A stretch of 28,266 nt of DNA from Nitrospirota bacterium (GTDB lineage: Bacteria; Nitrospirota_A; Leptospirillia; Leptospirillales; Leptospirillaceae). Both the position numbers and the translations under genes were made by a program. Positions 14,803-22,619 of the stretch are shown here, piece after piece. The notes under the pieces are model-generated. The model searched no databases. It was given only the letters and a program-made list of their open reading frames with translations, and was not told the DNA's origin. The stretch covers positions 1 through 28,266 of the forward strand of contig JAKBPM010000011.1 in assembly GCA_021829515.1 (NCBI GenBank), written 5' to 3'. How positions within the stretch are numbered: the stretch's first letter is position 1; each line of letters opens with the position of its first letter.

Positions 14803-15388
14803 AGAGCTCTTCCTCCACCAGTTCGCAGACGGCATGTCCGAGTGTAATGTGAGTTTCCTGAATGCGCGGCGTCATTTTTGAAGGGACGACGATGGAAAGG
14901 TCGGCATTGTCTTTAAGCTTTCCTCCGGTGCCACCGGTGAGTGCGATGGTCTTCAAGCCCATTTGGCGCGCTTTTTCCATGGCTTTCAGGACATTTTTCG
15001 AATTTCCGCTTGTACTGATACCGATGGCGATATCCCCTTTTTGACCATGGGCTTCGACCTCTCTGGAAAAGATGTCTTCATACGAGTAGTCATTGGAGAT
15101 GCTGGTGAGTGTGGCCATGTTTGTTCCGAGGGCAATGGCAGGTAGACCTTTCCTGTCCTTGTAGAAGCGGCTGACAAGCTCTCCTGCGATATGGCAGGCA
15201 TCCGATGAGCTCCCACCGTTTCCGAAAAGGAGTACCTTTCCTCCCTGACGATAGCAGGAAACGATCATGTCAACGACCTTAGCAAGCTGTGGAAGGGAAT
15301 CCTTCATGAATGCCTCCTTGACGGAAAGACTTTCCTGAAAGATGAGTCTCATTTTGGAGATGCGGGTTTCGTCGAGTGGCTGGCTCAA
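14795..15388 (-). CDS. gmhA: Sedoheptulose-7-phosphate isomerase GmhA
   Basis: SIS-domain isomerase converting sedoheptulose 7-phosphate to D-glycero-D-manno-heptose 7-phosphate, the first step of LPS-core heptose synthesis. At 197 aa it has the family length. Visible are LFGNGGSSSDACHIAGELVS (phosphate-binding loop plus the catalytic Glu), SISNDYSYEDIFSREVEA, GISTSGNSKNV, and the C-terminal ETHITLGHAVCELVEEELF with the catalytic His. It begins 11 bp after hemL and overlaps rfaE2, so it is in the same transcript. Its presence supports a Gram-negative organism with a heptose-containing LPS core. Confidence 0.95.
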   Translation of the reverse strand: MSQPLDETRISKMRLIFQESLSVKEAFMKDSLPQLAKVVDMIVSCYRQGGKVLLFGNGGSSSDACHIAGELVSRFYKDRKGLPAIALGTNMATLTSISNDYSYEDIFSREVEAHGQKGDIAIGISTSGNSKNVLKAMEKARQMGLKTIALTGGTGGKLKDNADLSIVVPSKMTPRIQETHITLGHAVCELVEEELFA

Positions 15389-15399
15389 GAGTGTTTCTC

Positions 15400-16716
15400 C
15401 TATGGGTTGTATTCGGGCCGTCCCTGATCGATCCAGTTGCGGCAGGCGATGAGGGCTCTGGACATTTTTTCGATCGAGATCCGGATGACTTCATCGTCAT
15501 GTCGGGTGGACAGGAAAAACGCTTCAAACTGTGAAGGGGGAAGATAAACTCCCTGCTTCAGGGATTCATGAAAAAAGACCCGGAACAGGGCTGTATCCGA
15601 ACGTGCAGCGGATGTCCAGTCGGTAACGGGGTCCGGAGTGAAAAAAACGGTCATCATTGATCCCATGCGATTGACCGTTGCGGGGAGGGAGAGGCGAGAG
15701 ATGATTTCCTTCAGCCCCTGGGAGAGTTTCCTTCCCTGTTCTTCAAGTTGGGAATAAAGGGCCGGTGTCTTGAGTTTCTGGATGGTTGCGAGACCGGCGG
15801 CCATCGATGCCGAGTTTCCAGAGAGGGTGCCGGCCTGATAGACAGGGCCTTCAGGGGAAATCTGGGACATGATTTTGGCAGAGGCGCCGTATGCGCCTAC
15901 GGGAAGTCCGCCTCCGATGATTTTTCCAAGAGTTGTGATATCGGGCTCCATGGAAAAAAGAATTTGCGCGCCCCCATAGGTCTGACGAAAACCGGTCATG
16001 ATTTCATCGGCGATCAGAAGTGCCCCGTATTTTTCGGTCAGACGCCGGAGTTCCCTGAGGAATTCATCGTCGGGAAGGACAACGCCCATATTGCCGCTGA
16101 CGGGCTCAATAATGGCGCAGGCGATCTTGTCCCCTTCGGAGGAGAAAAGGGTTTTGAGGGCTTCGGTATCGTTATAGGGAAGTGTCAGTGTTTCTCGGGC
16201 AATTTCAGGAGGAACTCCGGCAGATGAGGGAACCCCGAATGTGGCGCCTCCCGATCCGGCCTTGACCAGGAGGGAGTCGGCATGGCCATGATAGGCTCCT
16301 TCGAATTTGAGGATCTTCGATCTTCCTGTCACACCCCTGGCCAACCGGATTGCACTCATTGTGGCTTCCGTTCCGGAATTGACAAATCTCAATCGATCCA
16401 CCGATGGAAGGGCCGAAACGATGATTTCTCCGAGTTGGAGTTCCTCTTCGGATGGTGCTCCAAAACTGATCCCCCGGTCGATGGCCGCATGCAATCGGTC
16501 CAGAACGTCCGGATCGCCGTGTCCCAAAATATGTGGACCATAAGAAAGGACGTAATCTATATATTCATTTCCGTCAACATCTGTCAGAAGACATCCTTTT
16601 GCACTCCTGATAAAGGGAGGTACCCCCCCGACCGCTCCAAAAGCCCGGACAGGGCTGCTGACCCCTCCGGGAAAAATCGTTTTTGCCCGGTTGTAAAACT
16701 CCTCTGAATGCGTCAA
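15400..16716 (-). CDS. hemL: Glutamate-1-semialdehyde 2,1-aminomutase
   Basis: PLP enzyme that turns glutamate-1-semialdehyde into 5-aminolevulinate, the C5 route to heme. The 438-aa protein begins FYNRAKTIFPGGVSSPVRAF, the classical N-terminus. It carries VNSGTEATMSAIRLARG, FEGAYHGHAD, IADEIMTGFR (PLP-ring aspartate), the Schiff-base lysine in TTLGKIIGGGLPVGAYG, and YQAGTLSGNS. It is the first gene of the operon and is preceded by a sigma70-like promoter at 16770-16798. A cytochrome-rich respiratory chain would need high heme output. Coupling to LPS and foldase genes suggests coordination of envelope and heme supply, but that is inference. Confidence 0.97.
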   Translation of the reverse strand: MTHSEEFYNRAKTIFPGGVSSPVRAFGAVGGVPPFIRSAKGCLLTDVDGNEYIDYVLSYGPHILGHGDPDVLDRLHAAIDRGISFGAPSEEELQLGEIIVSALPSVDRLRFVNSGTEATMSAIRLARGVTGRSKILKFEGAYHGHADSLLVKAGSGGATFGVPSSAGVPPEIARETLTLPYNDTEALKTLFSSEGDKIACAIIEPVSGNMGVVLPDDEFLRELRRLTEKYGALLIADEIMTGFRQTYGGAQILFSMEPDITTLGKIIGGGLPVGAYGASAKIMSQISPEGPVYQAGTLSGNSASMAAGLATIQKLKTPALYSQLEEQGRKLSQGLKEIISRLSLPATVNRMGSMMTVFFTPDPVTDWTSAARSDTALFRVFFHESLKQGVYLPPSQFEAFFLSTRHDDEVIRISIEKMSRALIACRNWIDQGRPEYNP

Positions 16717-16769
16717 TGAACCTCCTGATAATCAATGTTTTTCGGAGTGATCCGATGAGATTGTCCGCC

Positions 16770-16798
16770 ATTATAGTCGAACCCCGGAAGATTGGAAA
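16770..16798 (-). promoter_or_regulatory. Sigma70-like promoter of the hemL operon
   Basis: On the minus strand, TTTCCA (plus 16793-16798, 4/6 to TTGACA) and a perfect TATAAT (plus 16770-16775) are spaced by 17 bases. Transcription would start near 16763, about 46 nt before the hemL ATG. Confidence 0.5.
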
Positions 16799-16992
16799 GA
16801 ATTTGTGGTGATTTTGTGACGTCGAAGCCGATCCCATTTTTTCCGGATTGTGCGTTATAATGGGAAGACAGATGTTCGGTTTTAAGTTCCAGATCCTATT
16901 TACTACGGTCGCTGCGGAGGATATATTGCAATGACTTCTTTGTGATCAACCCGGGGCTCCCGGGGAATTGGACAATCAGATGGAGGTAAGGA

Positions 16993-17205
16993 ATGAAAAG
17001 TCATCAGGCGATCAGCGAAACCATTAATCAGCTAAGAACTGCATTTGAAAACGGAACCAGCGTGGACAGCGGGTTGTGGGAAAAGGTGGTCGAGGCTCTT
17101 GATGAGGGTGTGAATGTCGGATGGCTTTCGCAGGCTCAGGGTGACGATTTGCGAGAGAGGTTGTCCGAACTTGAAGACGAGATGAAGTCTCTGGAAAACT
17201 TCTAG
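16993..17205 (+). CDS. Small helical protein of unknown function
   Basis: 70-aa acidic, entirely helical-looking protein (long heptad-like stretches, ending LRERLSELEDEMKSLENF). It has no cysteines, signal or known motif. A strong ribosome-binding site (GGAGGTAAGG directly before ATG 16993) makes translation likely. A CCCGGG-GCT-CCCGGG hairpin lies in the leader just upstream. The J-domain gene starts 17 bp downstream, so the two are probably co-transcribed and may be partners. I do not recognise the family. Confidence 0.6.
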   Translation: MKSHQAISETINQLRTAFENGTSVDSGLWEKVVEALDEGVNVGWLSQAQGDDLRERLSELEDEMKSLENF

Positions 17206-17222
17206 ATTAACCGGAGAGACGG

Positions 17223-17819
17223 GTGAAGGATTATTACCGGGAACGTGCCGCTCTCAGGCGGCGGCTTGAAGAAATGGTATCGGAAAGCCGGAAGGGGATG
17301 GAGTTCGCCCTTGAGCGCATGTTTCTGATCCAGCCCGAGTCATACATATTGTTCGATGAGCGCTATTCTGAACTCCTGCGTCTTTTTGGTTGTCTTTTAA
17401 GAGAGCTTGATGAGGTGAACTCATGGGGGGCTCTTCTTCAGATTCAAAGGAGAGCGGGATTTCTGGAAGAGCGTTTTGAAGATGTGGACTGTGTCTTGTG
17501 GAACCGGCCCAGAAAATCCAGATCAAGGATTTCCTGGAGCCGGTTCTTTGGGCATGCGACTGGGTCCGGAGGGGGAGATTCGGGAAATTCCTCCGGCTCT
17601 GATCCGGGGCTCAGCCACTCTGAGGCATGCATGGTGCTTGGCGTTGAAGTCACGGCGACATTGACTGAGGTGAGAAATCGTTTCCGAAATCTGGTGAAGA
17701 GGCTTCATCCGGATGTGAGACAAGGAGACAGAAGTTCTGAGGCCGAGATGAGAAAAGTCATTGAAGCTTATAATGTTTTGAAAAGCATTCTTGGAGAAGA
17801 ATCGCGTGGTGGCGCCTGA
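17223..17819 (+). CDS. J-domain protein with unusual N-terminal helical region
   Basis: 198-aa protein with a DnaJ domain at its C-terminus (about 131-192) containing the diagnostic HPD at 162-164 (KRLHPDVR). J domains stimulate the ATPase of DnaK. The N-terminal 95 residues are charged and helical, with a possible coiled coil. A basic patch RPRKSRSR and a Gly/Ser-rich linker (about 113-127) separate the two parts. There is no zinc finger, no client-binding C-terminal domain and no membrane segment, so this is a class III J protein that probably brings DnaK to one specific client. It starts at GTG 17223 with GGAGAG nearby. It is likely in an operon with the 70-aa gene. The target is unknown. 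Confidence 0.75.
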   Translation: MKDYYRERAALRRRLEEMVSESRKGMEFALERMFLIQPESYILFDERYSELLRLFGCLLRELDEVNSWGALLQIQRRAGFLEERFEDVDCVLWNRPRKSRSRISWSRFFGHATGSGGGDSGNSSGSDPGLSHSEACMVLGVEVTATLTEVRNRFRNLVKRLHPDVRQGDRSSEAEMRKVIEAYNVLKSILGEESRGGA

Positions 17820-18223
17820 GGATCGAATTGACTTGGAATCCCGGACCATGATAGGGTCAAACTCCATATGATTCGCTGGTGATTAAAGGAATGCTTCTTT
17901 TCGCCCTGAAATAAGGGTTGATGCGTTATCGGTCCCTTTTTGATGGGCTGGACGCTAATTTTGTCTCTTGGATCTTTATTTGATCAGGATCTCAGCTCCG
18001 GATCGTCTGTAGGCCTTTCCATGGGAACGTGGTTGGTTTATTTTTCGCCCGGGTTTTTGGGGTGTTCTCTGGTTGTCCATCGGGCATTTCTAGCGTTTTC
18101 CGTGATCCGGTAGGACCTGGTCAAGTCGACCAGGTTAAAAAAGTCGTGTCGCATTGACCGGCTCAATTTATTATTGATCTCGTCCGGATCTGAAGATCCA
18201 GGCGTTGATGAAGGAGATGTCTC
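17820..18223. promoter_or_regulatory. Long leader/regulatory region of OFOR cluster 1
   Basis: These 400 bp have no gene. They hold a perfect dyad ACCTGGTC-N5-GACCAGGT (18115-18135) followed by an A-run, then a TATTAT element (18169-18174) without a clear -35 partner, and a second near-palindrome GGATCTGAAGATCC (18186-18199) close to the cluster start. A TTGACT at 17829 lacks a convincing -10. The promoter of the cluster is probably here, but I cannot fix it. Confidence 0.45.
18115..18135. promoter_or_regulatory. Perfect 8-bp dyad, possible operator
   Basis: ACCTGGTC (18115-18122) and GACCAGGT (18128-18135) are separated by AAGTC. There is no U-tract after it on the plus strand, so it is not a terminator. 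It sits about 90 bp before the first OFOR gene, a plausible place for a regulator or a leader hairpin. Confidence 0.4.
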
Positions 18224-19462
18224 ATGTCAGAAGGTGCTGGGGTAGAGGTTAAACCGACGTCTGCCGGTGCTGGGGTAGTCAAGGAATCTGAAACATCCGA
18301 GGCTGCCAAGCAAAAAGTCGTTACCCCCGAATATATGTTTTTTGAAGCTCCCCGGGAACGTGCTTTTATCACCGGTTCCGAAGCTGCCAAGGAAGCAATC
18401 CGTCGTGCAAATGTGGATGTGGCCATTTCTTATCCGATCACTCCCCAGAGCGAGACCATGCAGCAGGTCGGTGCTCTTTGGGCAGAAGGCTATGTGAAGG
18501 AATACTACCGTGGAGAAGAGGAAATCGGCGTTATGTCAGCGATTGCCGGTTCTTCCCGGGCGGGTGCGAGATCTTTGACGGCAACGGCAGGACCTGGTCT
18601 CATGCGTGGCATGGAAGTTGTTGCTTCCTGGCCCGGAGGCAGGATGCCCATTGTCCTCCTGATCATGTGCAGGGTTATCAATGCTCCCCTTTCCATCCAG
18701 CCGGACAATGCTGAATTGGCCTATCTCATCAATACCGGAAATATCGTTTTTCATGCAGAAAATCAGCAAGATTTCTTTGATTATACGTTGAAGGCCTTTA
18801 TCATATCCGAACGGCCTGAAGTTACACTCCCTGTAGCAGTGGCGGTTGATGGTTTTTTTGTGACCCATGCCCGCGGATATGTAATGATGCCATCAAAGGA
18901 TATCAAACTTCCCCCAAGGGATCCCTACCATGAAGCCGTTCCGGTGATGGACAATGAGAATCCCCCTGCCCGTCTTTCCAGGGATGCGCCGATCCAGAAA
19001 TCCAACTTCATCAGCTATCATGTGCATGCCTCCTGGCAACAGGAAGTCTGGGCAGCTGTTGAGCGATCAAGAAAGTACATCGACATGTACATGGGTGGTC
19101 TGGTCGAGATCGTCAATCCTGATGCGGACACGATCGTCATTGCATCGGGGAGCGCTGTTTCCCAGTCGAGGGAAGCGGTCCGTCAGGCGGAGGAAGACTT
19201 GGGAGAACGTATCGGCTTGATCAAGATCCGTTCCTTGAGGCCATTTCCGACAAAAGAGCTCAGGGATGCCTGCAAGAACGCAAAAAGAATTATTGTTCCG
19301 GAATTCAATTGTGTCGGTTGGCTTTACCGGGATGTTGCCGCAGCCCTTTACGGATATTCAAAGGCAGAGATCATTCCTGGTCCCCGGGTTTTCGGAGGAA
19401 TCTCCCTTCCGACAGAGATGATTCTCCAGTACATCTTCCCGGACAAGAAGTTCGTGTTTTAA
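18224..19462 (+). CDS. 2-oxoacid:ferredoxin oxidoreductase alpha subunit (cluster 1)
   Basis: Alpha subunit of a multi-subunit pyruvate or 2-oxoglutarate:ferredoxin oxidoreductase, a CoA- and thiamine-diphosphate-dependent enzyme that in the reductive TCA cycle carboxylates acetyl-CoA or succinyl-CoA using reduced ferredoxin. The 412-aa protein holds the domain I motif YPITPQSE (about 69-76), RGEEEIGVMSAIAGSSRAGAR, TATAGPG, and the domain II-like tail with GSAVSQSREAVRQ and IRSLRPFP. About 40 N-terminal residues, rich in Ala, Val and Glu, precede the conserved part. The start ATG has AGGAGA seven bases upstream. The paralogous alpha at 23191 shares the whole framework. The substrate is not decidable from sequence by eye. 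Confidence 0.9.
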   Translation: MSEGAGVEVKPTSAGAGVVKESETSEAAKQKVVTPEYMFFEAPRERAFITGSEAAKEAIRRANVDVAISYPITPQSETMQQVGALWAEGYVKEYYRGEEEIGVMSAIAGSSRAGARSLTATAGPGLMRGMEVVASWPGGRMPIVLLIMCRVINAPLSIQPDNAELAYLINTGNIVFHAENQQDFFDYTLKAFIISERPEVTLPVAVAVDGFFVTHARGYVMMPSKDIKLPPRDPYHEAVPVMDNENPPARLSRDAPIQKSNFISYHVHASWQQEVWAAVERSRKYIDMYMGGLVEIVNPDADTIVIASGSAVSQSREAVRQAEEDLGERIGLIKIRSLRPFPTKELRDACKNAKRIIVPEFNCVGWLYRDVAAALYGYSKAEIIPGPRVFGGISLPTEMILQYIFPDKKFVF

Positions 19463-19620
19463 TGATGTCCTCCGGGTGATTGGCCCGGAACAGTCTCCTT
19501 GCCGGTGTTTGCCCATTTTTGGAAAGACTGGCAAGGAGTGTATCAAGATGGATTGAACGATTGAATTTTCTTTTATGATATGGATCAATTTTATAACAGG
19601 TCACTCTGGAGGAACACCTA
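19463..19620 (+). promoter_or_regulatory. Alpha-beta intercistronic hairpins and possible internal promoter
   Basis: This 158-bp gap is long for such an operon. It contains TCCGGG-N7-CCCGGA (19471-19489) and a 12-bp stem with one G.T pair, CTCCTTGCCGGT / ACTGGCAAGGAG (19495-19538), with a 20-nt loop. Neither is followed by a U-tract, so they look like RNA-stability or processing elements rather than a terminator. An AT-rich segment follows with TATAAC at 19592-19597 that could be the -10 of an internal promoter, then GGAGG before the beta start. Confidence 0.5.
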
Positions 19621-20496
19621 ATGAGCATGGATAATCTGAAAATCTCGCCAGCCCTCGAAAAATATATGACAAAGGAATATCGGGATCTGGTTGAGCGCGG
19701 ACCCTACGGAAAACAGAAAAAAGTATCCGAGATGGGGACATTCAAGGAAATCATCGAAGAGCACCCGATGTGTGCAGGATGTGCAATGACCCTTTTCATC
19801 CGTTTGACGATGATTGGTCTTCCAAACCCGGAACATACCATCCTTGTTGGAACAGCCGGATGCGGACGTCTTGCCCTTTCCCAAACCTCTATTCCCTTTA
19901 TCTATGGTAACTATGGAGATACAAACGCAGTGGCTTCCGGTCTGAAGCGCGGTTTGGAAATGAGATTCCCAGACCAGTCCAAGGATGTGGTTGTCATGGC
20001 AGGTGACGGTGGATTGGCCGATATCGGTTTTTCGACTGTATTGCATTCCTGGTTCCGTAAGGAAAAATTCACCACGATCATGCTGGACAATGAGGTATAC
20101 GGAAACACGGGTGGTCAGGAGTCTGGTATGACCGAGCGTGGCGCAATCCTCAAAATGGCCCCAAAGGGTAAAAAGTATGAAAAAATGGACATGCTCGGAC
20201 TGGCAAAGACTGCCAATGTTCCTTACATTGTCAGAATGACCGTCACCAATCCGACAAGAGTTGCGTCTGTTGTCAGAAAAGCTGTTCTCATTGCCAGGGA
20301 AATCGGTCCGACCTTCATCCAGGCCTACACTTCCTGCAATATTGAATACGCGATTCCGACACCCAAAGTGATTGATGATGCCAAGTCCCTTGAAGCCGAG
20401 CGTTATGGGTTCCAGGAATTCATTTCCGATGAAGCCAAGGCGTTTCTTGAATCCATCGAGCCAAAGAAAACCAAGGCAACCAAATCAGCTGAATAA
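19621..20496 (+). CDS. 2-oxoacid:ferredoxin oxidoreductase beta subunit (cluster 1)
   Basis: Catalytic beta subunit, 291 aa, binding thiamine diphosphate and a [4Fe-4S] cluster. The TPP motif runs from MAGDGGLADIGF to LDNEVYGNTGGQ (GDG ... N). Cluster-ligand candidates are the CAGC pair in HPMCAGCAMTL, the Cys in TAGCGR, and the Cys in TSCNIEYA. The C-terminus ends in a short Lys/Thr-rich tail (EPKKTKATKSAE) not seen in the cluster 2 paralogue. The ribosome-binding site GGAGG lies 8 bases before ATG 19621. The gene lies between alpha and gamma as in other split OFORs. The product should form an alpha-beta-gamma-delta assembly in the cytoplasm. Confidence 0.92.
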   Translation: MSMDNLKISPALEKYMTKEYRDLVERGPYGKQKKVSEMGTFKEIIEEHPMCAGCAMTLFIRLTMIGLPNPEHTILVGTAGCGRLALSQTSIPFIYGNYGDTNAVASGLKRGLEMRFPDQSKDVVVMAGDGGLADIGFSTVLHSWFRKEKFTTIMLDNEVYGNTGGQESGMTERGAILKMAPKGKKYEKMDMLGLAKTANVPYIVRMTVTNPTRVASVVRKAVLIAREIGPTFIQAYTSCNIEYAIPTPKVIDDAKSLEAERYGFQEFISDEAKAFLESIEPKKTKATKSAE

Positions 20497-20530
20497 TCAT
20501 TGGTCTTTTTAGTCAGGTAAAGGAGATTAC

Positions 20531-21226
20531 ATGAACAAGGAACGCTATAACATCAGAATGGCCGGTATCGGTGGTCAGGGAGTTGTTACCGCATCCCACA
20601 TTCTCAGTAATGGAATGGTGATCATGGGCGGAGAAAGCACGCTCGTCCCATTTTTCGGTTCGGAAAAGAGACTTGCGCCGGTTGAGAGCTATGTCAGAAT
20701 CGCCAATGGAAAAATCTATGAAATCGGAGAGATCATCTACCCGAATTTGATCATGATCTTCCATCCTCAGGTAATCACCCATGGTAAATCCTATACCATG
20801 CCGTTCTATTCCGGCTTGAAGCCCAATGGTGTGGTTTTGATCAACTCGGAGACTCCGATCAATCTCGTTGCCGATGAGGAAAGAGAATTGATGGAGAGAA
20901 ATGCCAGAGTCTATTACTTACCTGCAACACAGCTCTCAAGAGAAATTGCCGATACGGACCTTGCCACCAATATGGCCATGGTTGGTGCTGTCAGCGCTAT
21001 TATGGGCATCCCTGATCTTCCATCCCTTGAACAATCGGTCAAGGAGAGATTCCTTGGCAAGGGATTTGTTGTGTCAGGAGGAACTGCAGCCCTGGACAAC
21101 GTCATTGAGCGCAAGTTCGCGAAAAAAGAGCAGTTGTTGAAGAAGAACATGGAAGTCATTGTTGCCGCATATAATTTTGCAGTCGAACGTGGCTGGGCAA
21201 AGGTGAAAGAGAAAGTTCAGGTTTAA
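20531..21226 (+). CDS. 2-oxoacid:ferredoxin oxidoreductase gamma subunit (cluster 1)
   Basis: Gamma subunit, 231 aa, equivalent to domain III of single-chain pyruvate:ferredoxin oxidoreductases, which helps bind CoA. Conserved features are the N-terminal GIGGQGVVTASHIL (residues 12-25), the segment GSEKRLAPVESYVRI, MIFHPQVITHGKSYTMPFYSGL, and the ATQLSREIADTDLATNMAMVGAV stretch (given in part). AAAGGAG precedes ATG 20531 by 5 bases. The gap to beta is 34 bp and to delta 29 bp, consistent with one transcript. It is clearly paralogous to the protein at 25367, with the same motifs in the same order. Confidence 0.92.
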   Translation: MNKERYNIRMAGIGGQGVVTASHILSNGMVIMGGESTLVPFFGSEKRLAPVESYVRIANGKIYEIGEIIYPNLIMIFHPQVITHGKSYTMPFYSGLKPNGVVLINSETPINLVADEERELMERNARVYYLPATQLSREIADTDLATNMAMVGAVSAIMGIPDLPSLEQSVKERFLGKGFVVSGGTAALDNVIERKFAKKEQLLKKNMEVIVAAYNFAVERGWAKVKEKVQV

Positions 21227-21255
21227 TCAAATTCTAGCGGGAGAGGTGACTCAAG

Positions 21256-21567
21256 ATGTATCTTGTTGCCCATGTTGATACTGCAATCTGTTCGGAGACA
21301 GCCTGTAAGCTTTGTACGCAGTTCTGCCCGGAAACCAACACAATTCTCTATGACAACGACAAGAAGACAGCGTTTGTCGCTGTTGATCGTTGCAAGGCTT
21401 GCGAAATTTGCGTGAGCATCTGTGACACGATGGCAAAGCACCATGCTATCAAGATGATCATGATCAGCGATCTTGAAAATCCGTTCGAGATGAACAAGGC
21501 AGGATTCAATCCGGCAAAGTGGAAAGAGCTCCCGGAAACGGTTGTTCTGGAAAAGGTCGCAAAGTAA
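21256..21567 (+). CDS. OFOR delta subunit, 2x[4Fe-4S] ferredoxin-like (cluster 1)
   Basis: 103-aa electron-transfer subunit with two four-cysteine sets: C-x4-C-x2-C-x3-CP (CSETACKLCTQFCP) and C-x2-C-x2-C-x3-C (CKACEICVSICD). These should bind two [4Fe-4S] clusters and pass electrons between the catalytic core and free ferredoxin. The first set has an unusual four-residue gap. Compared with the cluster 2 version (70 aa) it has an extra C-terminal tail of about 33 residues (from MIMISDLENPF on) with no cysteines, which might dock another subunit. The start ATG is preceded by GAGAGG. It follows gamma by 29 bp. Confidence 0.9.
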   Translation: MYLVAHVDTAICSETACKLCTQFCPETNTILYDNDKKTAFVAVDRCKACEICVSICDTMAKHHAIKMIMISDLENPFEMNKAGFNPAKWKELPETVVLEKVAK

Positions 21568-21653
21568 TCAGTTGCCCAAATCTGGGGGAAGTCTGTTTCC
21601 TGTCATTTGAGGAACCAGGCTTCCTGCCTGTGTTTTGATATTGGAGTTCTTGA

Positions 21654-21938
21654 GTGGAAGCAGTTGAAATCAGTGATCCGGACAAAATCAGGGAGATCCT
21701 CAAGGGAATTGTTCTCGAAGGGGATGGCTTTACAACTGATTGTCTATTGGTCGATGTTTATGATGCAGGATTGACTTATCCTGACTACTTCAAAGCAACA
21801 GGGGAAGACTCAAAAGCCTTTTTGAACGGGGTGAGTCCAGCTTGGGAATCCTACCATTTGCGTCAAGGGAAAAAAGTCTTCATGGTTTATGGATCAGGTG
21901 CCAGGGGTCGAAGATTGCATACAACGGAGACACCTTAA
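21654..21938 (+). CDS. Unknown small protein of OFOR cluster 1
   Basis: 94-aa protein with no motif I recognise. It starts at GTG 21654, with GGAG seven bases upstream, and its TAA is immediately followed by the ATG of the next gene, so the two are almost certainly co-translated. Composition is that of a soluble alpha/beta domain: an initial helix (DPDKIREILKGIVLEG), one cysteine, and an aromatic region YPDYFKATGED. It occupies the place where other five-subunit OFORs carry an epsilon subunit, yet has no visible similarity to the small protein at 26330. It may be an accessory or stability subunit. Confidence 0.65.
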   Translation: MEAVEISDPDKIREILKGIVLEGDGFTTDCLLVDVYDAGLTYPDYFKATGEDSKAFLNGVSPAWESYHLRQGKKVFMVYGSGARGRRLHTTETP

Positions 21939-22361
21939 ATGAATCTTTTTGATCGAGAAAACCAATGGCGATTTTCCTCTATTGCGCAAAGAAAAAAAGT
22001 CGGCCCCCTTGAAGGAGAGGATCAAAGCATCGCTGAATTGATGGATCTCCATCCTGAACTGGAACCTTTCTGGGCGTTAGGTGAAGGCTCTGCGTCTCCA
22101 CAGGAAGTGGACGGAGTCATCGTCAATCCCTTTGTTCATTTGATGTTCCACCTTCAAGTCCAGAACCAGATTGAGAAAGAGTATCCCCCAGAGGTCAAAA
22201 TGGCCTTTCTTCGTCTGGTGGAGCAAGGGCTGAGCGATCACGATGCTCTTCATGCCATCATAGGTGTATTTGCTGATATCGCTTTCAGGGCAACGAGAAG
22301 AGCTCAAACTTTTGATGAAACCGAGTATGTGTCAAGTCTTTCAAGGTTAACTGTCGGCTAA
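21939..22361 (+). CDS. DUF1841-like protein
   Basis: 140-aa protein that resembles DUF1841. The characteristic core is NPFVHLMFHLQVQNQIEKE, then PPEVKMAFLRLVEQG, then DHDALHAIIGVFADIAFRA, matching the family's NPFlHls.Hl.i.eQl..d.PpgIr..y..l with its repeated histidines. The function of the family is not established to my knowledge. The histidines could bind a metal. The ATG abuts the stop of the preceding gene, so it belongs to OFOR cluster 1 and closes it. A hairpin TTCCAG-TTTT-CTGGAA comes 7 bases after its stop. Confidence 0.65.
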   Translation: MNLFDRENQWRFSSIAQRKKVGPLEGEDQSIAELMDLHPELEPFWALGEGSASPQEVDGVIVNPFVHLMFHLQVQNQIEKEYPPEVKMAFLRLVEQGLSDHDALHAIIGVFADIAFRATRRAQTFDETEYVSSLSRLTVG

Positions 22362-22471
22362 ATAGAGTTCCAGTTTTCTGGAAGTCCAGGAAATCAGTCG
22401 AGAAAAACGGATTGAAAATCATTACATTCCCACAAATGCATTAGAGTGGATATGATTCTTATGTCTTAACC

Positions 22472-22514
22472 GCTTATGTGCTCATGACTTACGATGAGGT
22501 GGGCCGTTTTTTTT
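22472..22514 (+). terminator. Possible terminator of OFOR cluster 1
   Basis: An interrupted stem GCTTAT + CTCAT / ATGAG + GTGGGC (22472-22504, three-base bulge, several G.T pairs) is followed by CCG... and eight T residues at 22507-22514. It is weaker than the terminator closing cluster 2 and might allow read-through. Confidence 0.4.
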
Positions 22515-22619
22515 GCGAGACTTATTTCCCGGGTTTCTGTCATAAATGAGTTACTGAATAAAAGCGAGCGTAATCCTCATTCTTCTTCGCCCGCAAGGCA
22601 ATAGGGGTTAGTGAACGAT

